A program made the position numbers and the translations under genes. A stretch of 64,000 nt of DNA from Mauremys mutica (taxonomy: Eukaryota > Chordata > Testudines > Geoemydidae): contig NC_059072.1 of the NCBI RefSeq assembly GCF_020497125.1, positions 77,755,697 to 77,819,696 on the forward strand, written 5' to 3'. Numbering within the stretch: the first letter of the stretch is position 1; each line of letters opens with the position of its first letter. The notes below the pieces were generated by a model, which saw nothing but the letters and a program-made list of their open reading frames with translations, was not told the DNA's origin and made no database searches. Of this stretch, positions 33,641-45,545 are shown one piece after another.

Positions 33641-34367
33641 CAACAACTATCCAGTCAGACAAAGCATCATTCTCCATTATGTATTCCAAAAATGTCTGGA
33701 AGGAAACTTCTGTGAGTAACCATGAGCAACTTTGCTGAGAAGGCACAATGCCAAGGCAGATAAGCTGCATCAGTGCTATACTATGGTGGGCTGGCAGAGT
33801 GGAGGTTTTGAGAACAAAGAGGAAGCCAAGATCATGGTTTGTAGAAGTGCTTTCCAAAAGGAGCAGAAGTAACATTAGCAACTTCATCCATTGGAAAAAC
33901 AATGCTTTGATGTGGATAAAGTGACTGCTGTTGGAGAACCAGTATTGGCAGCAGCTGAGGCAGGAGCTCCCTAGTTGAAACTGACACTGATGCATCTAGT
34001 TACAGTAATTTGCAGCAGTATGATAGGTGTGGGAAGAGAGACATTTTCAAATTGTTCAGTGTTGGTGCACAACACACAGCTTGGCAGACTGTCTCTTTCA
34101 GCATGGCAGCAGGTATGTTTGGTAGGCAGTTTCCACTCATCAGCAAATGAAACTGTGCGTCCCAATTTTTCTGCTGCGAAAGTACCATTGCAGAAATTTA
34201 CCCATGTAAAGGACCAGCAGAAGACCTACGCAAAACTTAAGTCTTGTGCTGGTATGGCTTGTTTACAGGAGGAGGCTGAAAATTATTTCTCCACAGATCT
34301 CTTCCTTGTAAATAGAGGAAGGAGAAGAGATTAAAACTCATGTCCGATACAGGGCCCTCTCTGCAGA

Positions 34368-35052
34368 CAGGGCCACTGCAAGGAAGTTTCGCACCCCAGG
34401 CGAAACTTCCACCTTGCACCCCCCACCCAGCTAACCCCGCCCCCACCACGGCAGCTAACTCAGCCCCCCACCCGGGGAGCCCCCCCTTTGCAGCAGCTAC
34501 CCCCCGACCGCGACAGCTAACCCCTCTCCCCCCAGTCCCCACACGACAACTAACCCCACCCAGAGAGACTCCCCCATCCCCCCCGCAGCAGCTAACCCCA
34601 TCTGGGGAGACTCTCCCCCATCCCCCCATGGCAGCTAACCCTGCCTGGGGCGACTTCCCCCCCCCCCCAGCAGCTAACCCTGCCTGGGGAGACTTCCCCC
34701 CCGCCCCCGGCAGCTAACCCTGCCTGGGGAGCCCGCCCCAGCTCACCTCGGCTCTGCCTCCTCCACTGAGCACGCTGGCGCTGCTCTAATTCTCCTCTCT
34801 GCCCAGGCTTGCGGCGCTGATTGGAGGAGACTTAGAGCTGGGCTGTGTGCTCAGCGGAGGAGGCAAGCTGGGGCGGGGAGCTGTTCCCCTGTGCGCGCCC
34901 ACCCCCCGTTAACTGCGGGCAGCCCTCCCCGTGCGCCCCCCCCCAGCTCACCTCCACTCCACCTCCTCACCTGAGGGGACTTTTAGGCGCCCCCCAACTA
35001 GTAGGCGCCCTAGGCGGCCGCCTAGTTTGCCTAAATGGTTGCACCGGCCCTG
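34368..35052. mobile_element. hAT-type non-autonomous element
   Basis: 685 bp between exact 8-bp duplications TCTGCAGA (34360-34367 and 35053-35060). Ends CAGGGCCACTGCAAGG and TTGCACCGGCCCTG. Subterminal GCACCCCAGGCGAAACTT on the left and AGGCGCCCTAGGCGGCCGCC on the right. The interior is a C-rich minisatellite (34430-34735) with a GCAGCTAACCCTGCCTGGGG unit. No coding capacity; open frames here are Pro-rich artefacts. Confidence 0.92.
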
Positions 35053-35060
35053 TCTGCAGA

Positions 35061-36101
35061 TAACTCCTGGGGCAGTAGCTGAGCTGGGCTCTTCCCCACC
35101 CCAGTGAACACTGCCTACTACAAGCACATGACCCCAGCAACTGATTACCTATGCACTACATTAACAGAACATTATTTAGTTTGCAAAGTCAAACACTGAA
35201 AAGTTAGGAAACTTTTCCTGACAGTTGCCTTCGTAGTCCTACATCTGCTCCAATGAATGTGTGTTATACGTCTTTAGTTACATGCTGTTTTTTCCATAGG
35301 GACCCTACCACAAAGCAACTGGATTATTATTGTATTAGTAACCATAAAGCTGGTGTTTCCTAACCTTCAAATTATTGATTTTGCATTTTTAATGTTCTTT
35401 TGACCCAGTTCTGTTGTATGTAATAGATAGCTAAATCATGCAGTAGTTAGGAGCATTGGTGGAATATGAACGGCAGAGCAAGTCTTCTATGAGTTTCACC
35501 TTGTCTATATATTTCATTATTTTAACAGCCAGTGAACTACCCCGTTTTGAAAATACACCATATAATCTCCTCTGTCTCTCTTGCTTTCATTAAAGTGCAT
35601 TGAAAATGTGATCTCCAAAAGGAATTTTTATCAAGGCCTCATTTGCAATCAAATTCTTTTTTCCTTTTCAAATCTATTTTATTTTTCTTTGGAACTTTCT
35701 GAATGAAATGGGTTCCATTACTTACAACTAGTATTTGATGAGCCAAAAAGGGGAAAAAAGAAACCGAAGATGGAGTGCACGCTCACAAATATCTTTATAC
35801 TTAATACCCACGCTGAGTATTAGATACACAAAAGAAATCTGAACCAATTTATATCAAAAAAACCTTGAATAGCATGCACAAGTATATATACACACAACTA
35901 CCAAAATGGAGCCATTGTAATGCTAGCATGTCTACTCCAGCTGTGTGATAGTAGTGGGTCTGTAGCAACTTGTGGTTAACTGCTTTGTAACTTCAGAGAG
36001 GCTGAGTATTGAGATGAAGAGCCATGGTAATAAAATAATTAGGTCACAAATTTTGAATCTTTGACATTAATTTTGAGTAGAAAATCTTCCTAGCTATCTT
36101 A
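35061..36101. other. No recognisable feature
   Basis: 1 kb of AT-rich intron. No gene or named repeat. Confidence 0.45.
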
Positions 36102-36240
36102 GGGCTTGTCTACACTGGCACTTGACAGCGCTGCAACTTTCTCACAATGGGGTATGAAAAAAACACCCCTGAGTGCTGCAAGATTCAGCACTGTAATGCG
36201 CCAGTATAGACAGTGCACCAGTGCTGGGAGCTATTCCCCT
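36102..36240. mobile_element. Half of a Harbinger-like MITE
   Basis: Starts after TTA with GGGCTTGTCTACACTGGC and runs to CACCAGTGCTGGGAGCTA, the left and middle of the 21098-21344 type. The right end is missing and GC-rich sequence follows. Confidence 0.6.
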
Positions 36241-36705
36241 CGTGGATGTGCTCCGCCAGTCCCAGCCCTGCCCTGTAGGGGCAAGGACCCCGGCCCGGGG
36301 GGCGTAGGAACTAGCGATCCCCACCACCCACTGTGCTGCTGGGCTCCCTGGGACATGCCACTCCTTGCCACCGCCTCCCATGCCACTCTGAGCCCGGCCT
36401 GGCTGAGCCGCCTTTAAAGGAGCAGCTGAGCCAGCACCTCCTGCAGCCCCCGGGAGAGGCACCCCAAGGCCGGAGCGGGGAGCCCCTCTCGCCTGGTTGC
36501 AAGTGGGCTGCAGCACCTGGCTTCCCACGGGTGGAGGGAGCGGGCGGGCACCGCCCTTCAACCCCCTGCGAGCTGCCTTGACCTGCGGATGCCATTGTTT
36601 TTTGTTTTGTTTTTTTTTTTGCTTCGGGAGTCCGGCCATCCCCTTTTTTGTTTTGTTTTGTTTTTTTAGCTTGGGGTGGCAAAAAAGCTAGAGCCAGCCA
36701 TGCAC
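36241..36705. repeat. GC-rich insert with T-rich end
   Basis: GC-rich to about 36590, then runs of T (36596-36620 and 36643-36667) and GGGTGGCAAAAAAGCTAGAGCC, which resembles the hAT end at 37677. Possibly a truncated hAT element that destroyed the right half of the neighbouring MITE. No duplication found. Confidence 0.4.
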
Positions 36706-37676
36706 ATGGTATTTATCCCCCACAGAAACTCTACCTCATTCAGGGCATTTGACAGACAGTGCTCACTTAATGAGCAACTGTGATGTTGCACTCCATGTTT
36801 ATGGACATATGCTTATGAGTGTAAATATAATGTAACTGGACTATGCTTTAAGCAAAAGGTCTCTTGTAAGTTATCATTACAAAGCTTATAATCTACTGAG
36901 TGTGATCATCCTATTTGTATAAATGTATCACTCTTGTATCAGAAACTAGAAATATGGAATATTACTCTGAAGTCCTATTGTAACTATGCAAAGTGTGGAA
37001 CATCAATGGTGGCTTGGAATCTTGATAGCTCCCATTAACTAGGACAGTTGGTTGTGAATGGCTCTGTTTACTCACAAAGCTTCCTGGGTATGTGCAGGCC
37101 AGCTCTGAAAGAATGGAGAATGGGGTCTTACAATGACATGTGATCATGTCACCTGGTACTGGAATCCATTTTAAACCTTGTGCTTTTCCATTTAGAAGGA
37201 GTGGTGGGGACCCAGAGACATAAAAGATTCCCGCCTTGTGCCAAAGCTATAAAAGGGGGTGGAACAGAACAAAGGCGGTTGCCAGTCATGAGAAATCCCT
37301 AGTTACCACTTGTGCCGAAACAAGGACCGTACCAGGGGAAAGGATTGGGAGCAGACTAAGAAGGCGACTAGTCTGTGAAAGAAGCTTATTGGAACATCTC
37401 TGAGGGTGAGATTTACCTGTATTCAGTTTCTTAAATGCATTAGGTTTTGACTTGCGTGTTTTTGCTTTATTTTGATTGGTAACTTACTTTGTTCTGTCTG
37501 TTGTTATTTGAAACCACTTAAATCCTACTTTTTATACTTAATAAAATCAGTTTTGTTTATTAACACAGAGTAAGTGATTAGTACCTTGGGGAGCAAACAG
37601 CTGTGCATCTCTCTCTCTCTCCCAATGTTATAGAAGGTGGACAATTTATGAGTTTAACCAGTATAAGCTTTATACA

Positions 37677-39232
37677 CAGGGCCGGCTCCAGGTTTTTTGC
37701 CACCCCAAGCAAAAAAAATTTGGCTGCCCCACTGCTGCCCCAGCCCTGGGCTCCTCACCACACCCCCCTGCTGCCCCAGCCCTGGGATCTCCCCCACACC
37801 CCCTTCCCCCCCACCATTGCCCCCCCATACACACACACCTCCTGCCGCCCCAGCTCTAGGCTCTGCCCACCCCCCCGCCACCTGCACCCTCCTTCCATCG
37901 CAGCCCTGGATCACTGATAACTCACTCCCAGGGCAGGTCATTCAGCAGGAATTTTGGATGTGCACAGAACACAGACAGGATTGGTTCCCATATGGTTACA
38001 GAACTGCGGTAAAGTGGAACAATTTTCAGCTTGTGTGATTGGAGGATATCTGGATGCATACTATAAGACTGTCCTCCATGAATGAGGAAAAGTTGAGGTG
38101 CCTTTATTCTTTTGTTCCACTCTTTCTTTCTATGGGGAATTTGCCAATGCAATATCACTGTCTCTTCCTTTTAAACAAACAAACAAACAAGCAAAAGGCA
38201 ATGGCTGTTGAAAATAGCAATTCCAGTCCTAATAACAACTGTGAAGCATTTCTTGCTCAATTTTATCCTACTTTTTCTACAGCAAGTTACAGTGGATCAG
38301 TATATTTGATTTGGGAGAAATGAAGTAACAGCTGCCCAAATTGAGCTTGAGCACTCCTGAATTTTGAGGTGTTCAAATCTGGAAGGCAGGTGCTGGGGGG
38401 GGCAGGGCGGCTGTGGCTCCATGGGGGAGCATGGCAGCATGTATGCAGCAGCGTGTCTGGCGCTGCGCGGAGCCAGACACGCTGGTCTGAGTGGCATGGT
38501 AAGTGGGCTGGGGGGTTGGAGAAGGGGTAGGGGGTTCCGGGAGGGGCAGTCAAGGGACAGGGAGCAGGGGGGTTGGATGGGTCAGGGGTTCGGTGGGGCA
38601 GTCAGGGAACAGGCAGCGGTTGGATAGGCATGGGAGTCCCAGAGGTTTGTCAGGGGTCAGGTAGGGGGTGGTGTCCTAGGGGGGAAATTGGGGGGGGGGT
38701 TCGGGGGGGGCTCAGGAGGGGGCACTTGGGGAAAAGGAGAAGGGAGGCTTAGATAGGGGGTGGGGTCCTGGGGGGCAGTTAGGGGCAGGGGTCCCGGGAG
38801 GGGGTGATCGGGGACAGGGAGCTGGGGGGGTCAGATGGGTTGGGGTTTCTGTGGGGGGCAGTTGGAGGGAGTGGATGGTGGCAGGGTGGGGCTACCCTCC
38901 CTCCCCATGGAGTGTCCTATTTTTTGAATGTTAAAATATGGTATCCCTACCCTTCACAGTGCAGCTCTCCATTCACAGCAGGCTGCAGCATGAGGTCTCA
39001 GCTACCTCCCTCCCTCCCTCTCCCTTTCCTGTTGGTAGCAGCCAAGGGAATGCTGGGAAATGAAGTTCTTTCCCTGCTCCAGGGCTGGCTCAATAGGCAG
39101 GGAGCTAACCAAGGAACTACAGCTCCAAGGGCCCCCTGCTGGTTCTCAGCTCCCATGCTGGATCCCTGCCGCCTCTGCAAATGAGCTGGCCCAAACACGT
39201 GTTTGCTTTGCTGGAGCCTAGAGCCGCCCCTG
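37677..39232. mobile_element. hAT-type non-autonomous element, 1.56 kb
   Basis: Exact 8-bp duplication TTTATACA (37669-37676 and 39233-39240). Ends are CAGGGCCGGCTCCAGG and CTAGAGCCGCCCCTG, so the right end matches the short MITEs at 944 and 41158. The interior has a C-rich block (37730-37910) and a G-rich minisatellite (38390-38880). No transposase seen. Confidence 0.92.
38390..38880 (+). repeat. G-rich minisatellite
   Basis: Imperfect repeats of a GGGGCAGTCAGGG / ACAGGGAGC / GGGGTTGGATGGGTCAGGGG type with many runs of three or more G. It is part of the enclosing hAT element. Confidence 0.8.
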
Positions 39233-39639
39233 TTTATACAGAGTAAAATGGATTTATTTGGGGTTTGGATCCCATCGGGAGCTGGGTGTCTGAGTGCTGG
39301 AGACAGGGGACCTGCTGAGCTTTGGGGGCATGGACCAAAGGGGGCAAAGTCTCCAGCTTTTGGAGCATGGACCAGACCTGGGTCTGTGTTGCAGAAGACT
39401 AGTGTGTCTGAGTCAACAAGGCAGGGTTCTGGAGTCCCAAACTGGCAGTAGAAAACAGGCTCAGAGGTAATTCCAGCACATCAGGTGACAGTCCCAAGGG
39501 GCTCTCTGTGACCAAACCCATCACAGCAAACTATTCAATAATTATTGATCTATGTATCACCTTACACCTTATATACCAGACATTATTAAAACCCTGCTCT
39601 AAAGACAGAATCATTAATTTCCTCATGGGCTTTTCTGTG

Positions 39640-40235
39640 GTGCTCAACACCATAGAATCTGAGTGCTTCACACACATTAATGGATTTAGCTTTACCACAC
39701 CCCGGTGAGGTGAAGGAGTGGTATTATATCCCTTTTACAGATCAGGAGCTGAGGCACAGACAGGTTAAGGTAAAAAGCAACCACTAATTTCTGGAGCCAA
39801 AGTTGAGACATCTAGGACTTGATTTTTCAGAGTACTTAACATTATATAGCATTTAATGTGTTTGAAGCAACCTTTGATGTCAATTGTAGCTGTGAGTGCT
39901 AAGTAGGGTGACCAGATGTCCCGATTTTATAGAGACAGTCCCGACTTTTGGGTCTTTTTCTTATATATGCTCCTATTACTCCCCACCCCTGTCCTGATTT
40001 TTCATACTTGCTGTCTGGTCACCCTAGTGCTAAGTATTTCTGCAAATCAGACCCCAGGGTTACAAGTCAGGACACAGAAAACGAGAAACACTATTAGTGA
40101 TGCCTCTGAAAATTCCGGTTTAAGTGACTTGCCCAGCATCATATAGGTGATAGAAGCAGAGATAGAATCCAGTCCCCGATGGCACCAGCCAACTGCCTTA
40201 ACCATAAGACCATCCTCTCCCTGCAATCTTCTGCC
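39640..40235 (+). repeat. MIR-like SINE, split by a hAT MITE
   Basis: 39712-39770 (TATATCCCTTTTACAGATCAGG, GAGGCACAGACAGGTTAAGG) and 40118-40235 (TTTAAGTGACTTGCCCAGC, ATAGAATCCAGTC, CCATAAGACCATCCTC) are consecutive parts of a MIR-like element. The sequence between includes the hAT MITE at 39904-40026 and some unassigned bases. Confidence 0.7.
39904..40026. mobile_element. hAT-type MITE, 123 bp
   Basis: Ends TAGGGTGACCAGATGTCC and GTCTGGTCACCCTA; exact 8-bp duplication GTGCTAAG (39896-39903 and 40027-40034). No coding capacity. Confidence 0.93.
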
Positions 40236-41157
40236 TCATCTAACTTCTGCAATAAATGAGGCAAGAGTCCTACAGACAACAACCGCCTTTGCTATACAAT
40301 ACTGAGGGGGAATGCAGAAGGCCTCCAGAGAGTCATTCTCTGTACTGAATGAAGCAGGAGTCCTGGGGAAAAAGTATAATGTGATCATATAATTAAAGCC
40401 TAAATTATACTCCATACGCATTGGGGAGAATTAATTAAGTTTGCACAGTTTGCTTGACTTTGCTTTTTATAAAAAACAACAAACAACAGGAAATGACACA
40501 CAATCTACATTAAAAGAATGTGATTAAGGTTGCAAACTGGGTGGGGGGGACAAAACAGAAACTGACATATGTGGGTCATCAGCAGGGTTGGAACCTTTTG
40601 GATCCACCATGCAGACCTCTGAGTGTTCCTGGCTTTCAGTCACTGACTCAGTCTATTTGCTCAGTCTAGTTCCAGCCTTCCCTTCAATTTCCTTCCTACC
40701 CCAGCTTCCAGTCCCAGACTCTCCATACAAACAATCCCAGAGTTCCCACCCTCCTCCTTGCTCCCAGCCTCAATCTTCTTGCCCAGCCAGTCCCAGATTA
40801 AATCCATTCCCAATCCCAGTCTCAGTGACTCCTCATCCCAATCTCTTCCTTTCCCAGCTTTTATCCCTTCTACATTCGAATCGAACAGCTTCCTTCTCTG
40901 CACTGCCTGGCAGGCAGGAGAGACAGGGTCCCAGTTCCAGTGCCTGGCCTCACGCTGGCCCAAAGAAGCTGGAAGCATACTGGGAAAGTCTGGCTTTGCT
41001 CTTGTAATAATGGGCTGGAGGGAGCCTATTCAGTTGCTTTGTGAGGATGACACATATATAGTCCAGTTGCACGTTGGAGCTGTGATGGGATGGAGCATGT
41101 GCTGTCATTCTGTGAGGATGGAACATGCACAATCTTGTCAGCACTAGGAGCTGTAAG
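40236..41157. other. No recognisable gene; C-rich low-complexity part
   Basis: 40620-40870 is rich in TCCCAGTCTC/CCCAGCTTCC-type pyrimidine repeats and may be a decayed minisatellite. 41060-41157 and 41430-41460 share GGAACATGCACAATCTTGTC / GGAGCATGCTCAATAAGGAC, a local direct similarity. Confidence 0.4.
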
Positions 41158-41421
41158 CAGGGGCGGCTCTGTGTATTTTGCCGCCCCAAGCACAGCAGTC
41201 AGGCTGCTTTCGGAGGCATGCCTACAGGAGGTCCGCTGGTCCCATGCCGTCGGTGTACCTGCCACCGAATTGCTGCCGAATCTGCAGGATCGGCAGACCT
41301 CCTGCAGGCATACCGCCAAAGGCTCCCTGACTGCCGCATTCATGGTGATCGGCAGGCCGCCCCCCGCGGCTTGCCGCCTCAGGCATGGCACTTGGTGCCC
41401 TGGTGCCTGGAGCCGCCCCTG
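41158..41421. mobile_element. hAT-type MITE
   Basis: 264 bp between exact 8-bp duplications GCTGTAAG (41150-41157 and 41422-41429). Ends CAGGGGCGGCTCTGTG and GGAGCCGCCCCTG. Same family as 944-1270 and 42703-42980. Confidence 0.93.
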
Positions 41422-41429
41422 GCTGTAAG

Positions 41430-42222
41430 GACATGGAGCATGCTCAATAAGGACAGAATCTTCAGAGATTTTAGTTGCTAAAAATCAAGGAAGTCTCTAC
41501 AGAGCATGTGTAAACTACAATTTTTCAAAAGTCTTATAACTTGGCCAGATTTGGGTAGACTGTCAAGAGGATGGCAAAAGACCCATCCCTGGCACAAACA
41601 TCATCCTGGGCCAAATTTAAGTCCTTACTCCAAAGCATGGGGGAGGTAGAGCTACACAGAGAAAAGGTCATCAAAAAATTTTAACATAGGCAAAACAATG
41701 TATTTTTTCCTAACCTTGTTCTCAGAAATGGCTGAATTACTTTGGGTTGTCATTTACAAAAAAAATAAAATAAAATAAAAAGTTTCAGCCTGAGGCAGGT
41801 ACTCAACATGGAAAATTTCAATCCAAAATGATGAAAGCCTGGCAAAGTTATAAACAACTGAAATGCACTGGGAAGCACTGAGCAACTTTAACAAACAGTG
41901 TTACCAGCCCCATCTACAATGAATACACGAATACGCATACGTACGTCTGGTTCCCATATATAGAGAGATCCTCCACAAGTGTCAATCAGAGCTTCATTGC
42001 TGATGACATGGCTCATGTGTGTAGCTGAGGGATCTGGCCCAAGATACATACATAAGCAACTGTGTTGGCAGTTTGTATTACACACACCAATATATGAAAT
42101 ACCCTTTTAAAAACTCCCTCCAACACCAAACAATGTTGATATTTTCTATTTTCCCAGTGGTCCTGAGAAGAGTTGAAATTAACATGGCTGTTTTGGTTTA
42201 CTGATAACTGTTATTTAGATAG
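41430..42222. other. No recognisable feature
   Basis: About 790 bp, with an AAAAT microsatellite near 41757-41780. No gene seen. Confidence 0.4.
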
Positions 42223-43130
42223 GTTTCAGAGTAGCAGCTGTGTTAGTCTGTATCCCCAAAAAGAACAGGAGTACTTGTGGCACCTTAGAGACTAACAAAT
42301 TTATTTGAGCATAAGCTTTTGTGGTCTACAGCCCACTTCATCGGACGCATAGAATGGAACATATAGTGAGGAGATATATATACACATACAGAGAACATGA
42401 AAAGGTGGGAGTTGCCCTACCCACTCTAAGAGGCTAATTAATTAAGAGAAAAAACTTTTGTAGTGATAAACAAGATAGCCCATTTCAGACAGTTTGACAA
42501 GAAGGTGTGAGGATACTTAACATGGGGAAATAGATTCAATGTGTGTAATGGCTCAGCCATTCCCAGTCTCTATTCAAGCCTAAATTGATGGTATCTAGTT
42601 TGCATATTAATTCAAGTTCAGCAGTTTCTCATTGGAGTCTGTTTTTGAAGCTTTTCTGTTGCAAAATTGCCACCTTTAAGTCTGTTACTGAATGACCAGA
42701 GACAGGGGCGGATCTAGACATTTCACTGCCCCAAGCAGGGCGGCATGCCGCTGGGGGCGCTCTGCCGATCACCGGGAGGGCGGCAGGAGGCTCCGGGGGT
42801 CCGCTGGTCCCACGGCTTTGGTGGACCACCGGAGCCGCGGGAGCAGCAGACCCTCCGCAGGCACGCCTGCGGGAGGTCCACCGGAGCCGCCTGCCGCCCT
42901 CCTGGCGACCAGTAGAGTGCCCCCCGTGGCATGCCGCCCCAAGCACACGCTTGGCGTGCTGGGGCCTGGAGCCGCCCCTGACCAGAGAGGTTGAACTGTT
43001 CTCCTACTGGGTTTTGAATTCTATGATTCCTGATGTCAGATTTGTGTCCATTTATTCTTTTGCGTAGAGATTGTCTGGTTTGGCCAATGTACATGGCAGA
43101 AGGGCATTGCTGGCAGTTGATGTTCTGGTA
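42223..43130 (-). mobile_element. Penelope-like element, 3' part with GIY-YIG frame
   Basis: Minus-strand reading from 43130: [20 protein letters not shown] then [11 protein letters not shown] and PVGE, a GIY-YIG endonuclease of the Penelope type (GIY-YIG core as MYIGQT). After the hAT MITE (42703-42980) the frame resumes with ESFKNRLQ and then a stop. The 3' untranslated part carries GATGAAGTGGGCTGTAGAC, GAAAGCTTATGCTC, AATAAATTTGTTAGTCTC, GGTGCCACAAGTACTCC and ends CTGCTACTCTGAAA at about 42223. The upstream reverse transcriptase is absent, so it is a 5'-truncated copy. No target duplication was resolved. Confidence 0.85.
42703..42980. mobile_element. hAT-type MITE inside the Penelope-like element
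   Basis: 278 bp between exact 8-bp duplications ACCAGAGA (42695-42702 and 42981-42988). Ends CAGGGGCGGATCTAGAC and GGAGCCGCCCCTG. It splits the GIY-YIG frame described for 42223-43130. Confidence 0.93.
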
Positions 43131-43149
43131 TGTCTATAGCAGCATCATA

Positions 43150-43375
43150 TTAGTGGTCCCCAAACTTTTTACCTTGTGTCCCTCCTTGCCCCTGTCTGAT
43201 CCCCTCCCACCCTGGGAGCTGTGGTCAGGAGACGGGAGCGAAGCCATGGTCAGGGCTGAGGCTGGAGCCATGGCTGGGAGCAGGGCCGTGGTCAGGGCTG
43301 AGAAGCCAGGCTGGGGCTGCGGCCGGGCCAGGAACCAGGGGCCAAGGCCGAGGCTTCTGATAAAATTCGTCATAA
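43150..43375. repeat. Probable hAT element fragment
   Basis: Starts TTAGTGGTCCCCAAACTTTT, a common hAT terminus, then GC-rich sequence with direct repeats of the GCCATGGTCAGGGCTGAG type (43245, 43290). The right end is not found. Confidence 0.55.
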
Positions 43376-44964
43376 TTTTTGCATTATTTGGCGTTAAGCC
43401 TCTATTCTGAGATGACAACCAAATTCCACAATAGTCCCTCAAGTAGCCATATTCCCTGCATAGTGGGCATGCACAAACTGCCAACAAGCCTCTCAAAACT
43501 CTTCTCTAGCACCATGAACATCACTTCAATCTTGCAGAGCATTAACCAACTGTCATCCAAAGAGAAGTATTGTCTAAAGATTCAAATAGCCAAGAAATAG
43601 TCCATGATGGATTGATGGGAAAGGAAGCAGCACTGAATATCTTCAGTATTTTGAGGATAACCCACTTACGGTTCTTCAGCAGCTTCATAGGGAAACAGCC
43701 TGTTTCAGTGCCACAAGAATAGCTAATGCCTGACTAAAAGTTGTATAATAAATCCAATTCTTGTTCAAGAACTCCCTCTAAAAGTGACAGTGGTGAGGAA
43801 CTGGCGAGTATGTCCACATCACGAGAAGTTATAGAGGCTCTGTGTATATAAAAGTTGGGAGTGTCCTGCCCTCCCAAAGTAAGGCATTAGCTATCTCCAT
43901 CAAGAGTTGACTTGGGACCTCACCACAGGCTTTCACCAGTCAGGAATTAAATGGGTGAAATCCAAATGTAGCTGAGCTTAGCTAGGATCTCCTACGAAAA
44001 ATTCACACTAAGATTGCTAAAATTTGTTAGAGTGCAACCATTCTCATCAATATTAACCGGAACATGGACAGCTTGAGACAATTTAATTTGGTTAGTTCTT
44101 TCCCCTCAGGATAAAGGAGGCCAGAGAAGACACTGGGTATAAATGGATTCTGAACAGCAGGCCTAGAAGCTAATTTTCCTTCACCAATGGCAGTTTCCTG
44201 CCTAAATACTTCATGTAAGCTCACCAGTAAACCAATAAGTTCTATAAGAATGTCACTGATATACCATCTCATCAATAGTGGTGGAACAAAAATAAATATA
44301 AATAGGAAGGTTATATATCTATCTCAATAGAGAGAGAGAGAGATATAAAAATCATAAGACTGACAACATAGCAAGTGTGACAGGTATGACAATTTCCTAC
44401 AATCTTTGGGAGAACTTACTGTATTAAGTTTGTGTCATTTTGGGCAAAGGATTGTATGTAATTCCCTGGAGAGGGTATCCACTGCCCCTCCAGGAACTAA
44501 GAACAGTGGAAGATGATTAGGCAAATTCATTCAGGCTGTAACACCTCCAAAGAGGTACCTTCTCATGGAGACGCTTATGTTCAATCTGGATTCTTTAGAG
44601 ACCAGTAGTCATAGAAAGGACTTTTGGATAAATAGCCTGAGTTTAAACTGACCGGGGGCCTTCATTCTGATCCAGCATGGAAGGTCCCAATCCTTAAGGA
44701 AGGGTTAGAAGGACTGACACCAACAAGAGCCATTGTGGAGATAAGCTTATTAGCATGCATATTCTTTTATTGTTTTTAATATGTTCTCTCTGTCTGCTTT
44801 CACTTTAAGCACGTATGCTTGCTTAGAAAGAGCTGTGTGGTAAATTAACTGTGGCAATTGGGCTGTTTATGGCCTCTGAGGAAGGAAGGTAAAGCAGGCC
44901 CACTGAGGCAATCTGCCTTCCTTGGAAATTCACAGTGTAGGCAGCAGGGAACCTGGAAATACTG

Positions 44965-45545
44965 GCATTAGAAAAAGTTCAGAAAAGGGCAACTAAAATG
45001 ATTAGGCGTTTGGAACGGGTCCCATATGAGGAGAGATTAAAGAGGCTAGGACTTTTCAGCTTGGAAAAGAGGAGACTAAGGGGGGATATGATAGAGGTAT
45101 ATAAATCATGAGTGGTGTGGAGAAAGTGAATAAGGAAAAGTTATTGACTTGTTCCTATAATATAAGAACTAGGGGCCACCAAATGAAATTAATGGGCAGC
45201 AGGTTTAAAACAAATAAAAGTAAGTTTTTCTTCACACAGCGCACAGTCAACCTGTGGAACTCCTTGCCTGAGGAGGTTGTGAAGGCTAGGACTGGTTTAA
45301 AAGAGAACTAGATAAATTCATGGAGGTTAAGTCCATTCATGGCTATTAGCCAGGATGGGTACGGAATGGTGTCCCTAGCCTCTGTTTGTCAGAGGGTGGA
45401 GATGGATGGCAGGAGAGAGATCACTTGATCATTACCTGTTAGTTTCACTCCCTCTGGGACACCTGACATTAGCTGCTGTTGGTAGACATGATACTGGGCT
45501 GGATGGACCTTTGGTCTGACCCAGTATGGCTGTTCTTATGTTCTT
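44965..45545 (+). mobile_element. CR1 3' fragment
   Basis: About 580 bp of CR1: AGAAAAGGGCAACTAAAATG, CATATGAGGAGAGATTAAAG, GGGATATGATAGAGGTATAT, CTGGATGGACCTTTGGTCTG and the terminal GTTCTTATGTTCTT. A short piece of the C-terminal reverse transcriptase frame ([13 protein letters not shown] near 45250-45288) is still visible. Confidence 0.92.

Larger units (their letters stand above)
36779..39525 (+). mobile_element. Solo LTR, TGTGACATTGCAC family, split by a hAT element
   Basis: Starts TGTGATGTTGCAC, has TATA-like GCTATAAAAGGGGG (37248) and AATAAAATCAG (37543), and ends CCCATCACA. Flanks are GCAAC (36774-36778) and GCAAA (39526-39530), a possible duplication with one change. It is the same family as 21813-23096. 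A 1556-bp hAT element sits inside (37677-39232); without it the LTR would be about 1.18 kb. Confidence 0.8.

Noticed and set aside
34237..34717. Pro-rich and Gly-rich open frames
   Set aside because: Products of a C-rich minisatellite in a hAT element.
44320..44346. GA-rich tract as a regulatory GAGA site
   Set aside because: A simple AG microsatellite with no supporting context.
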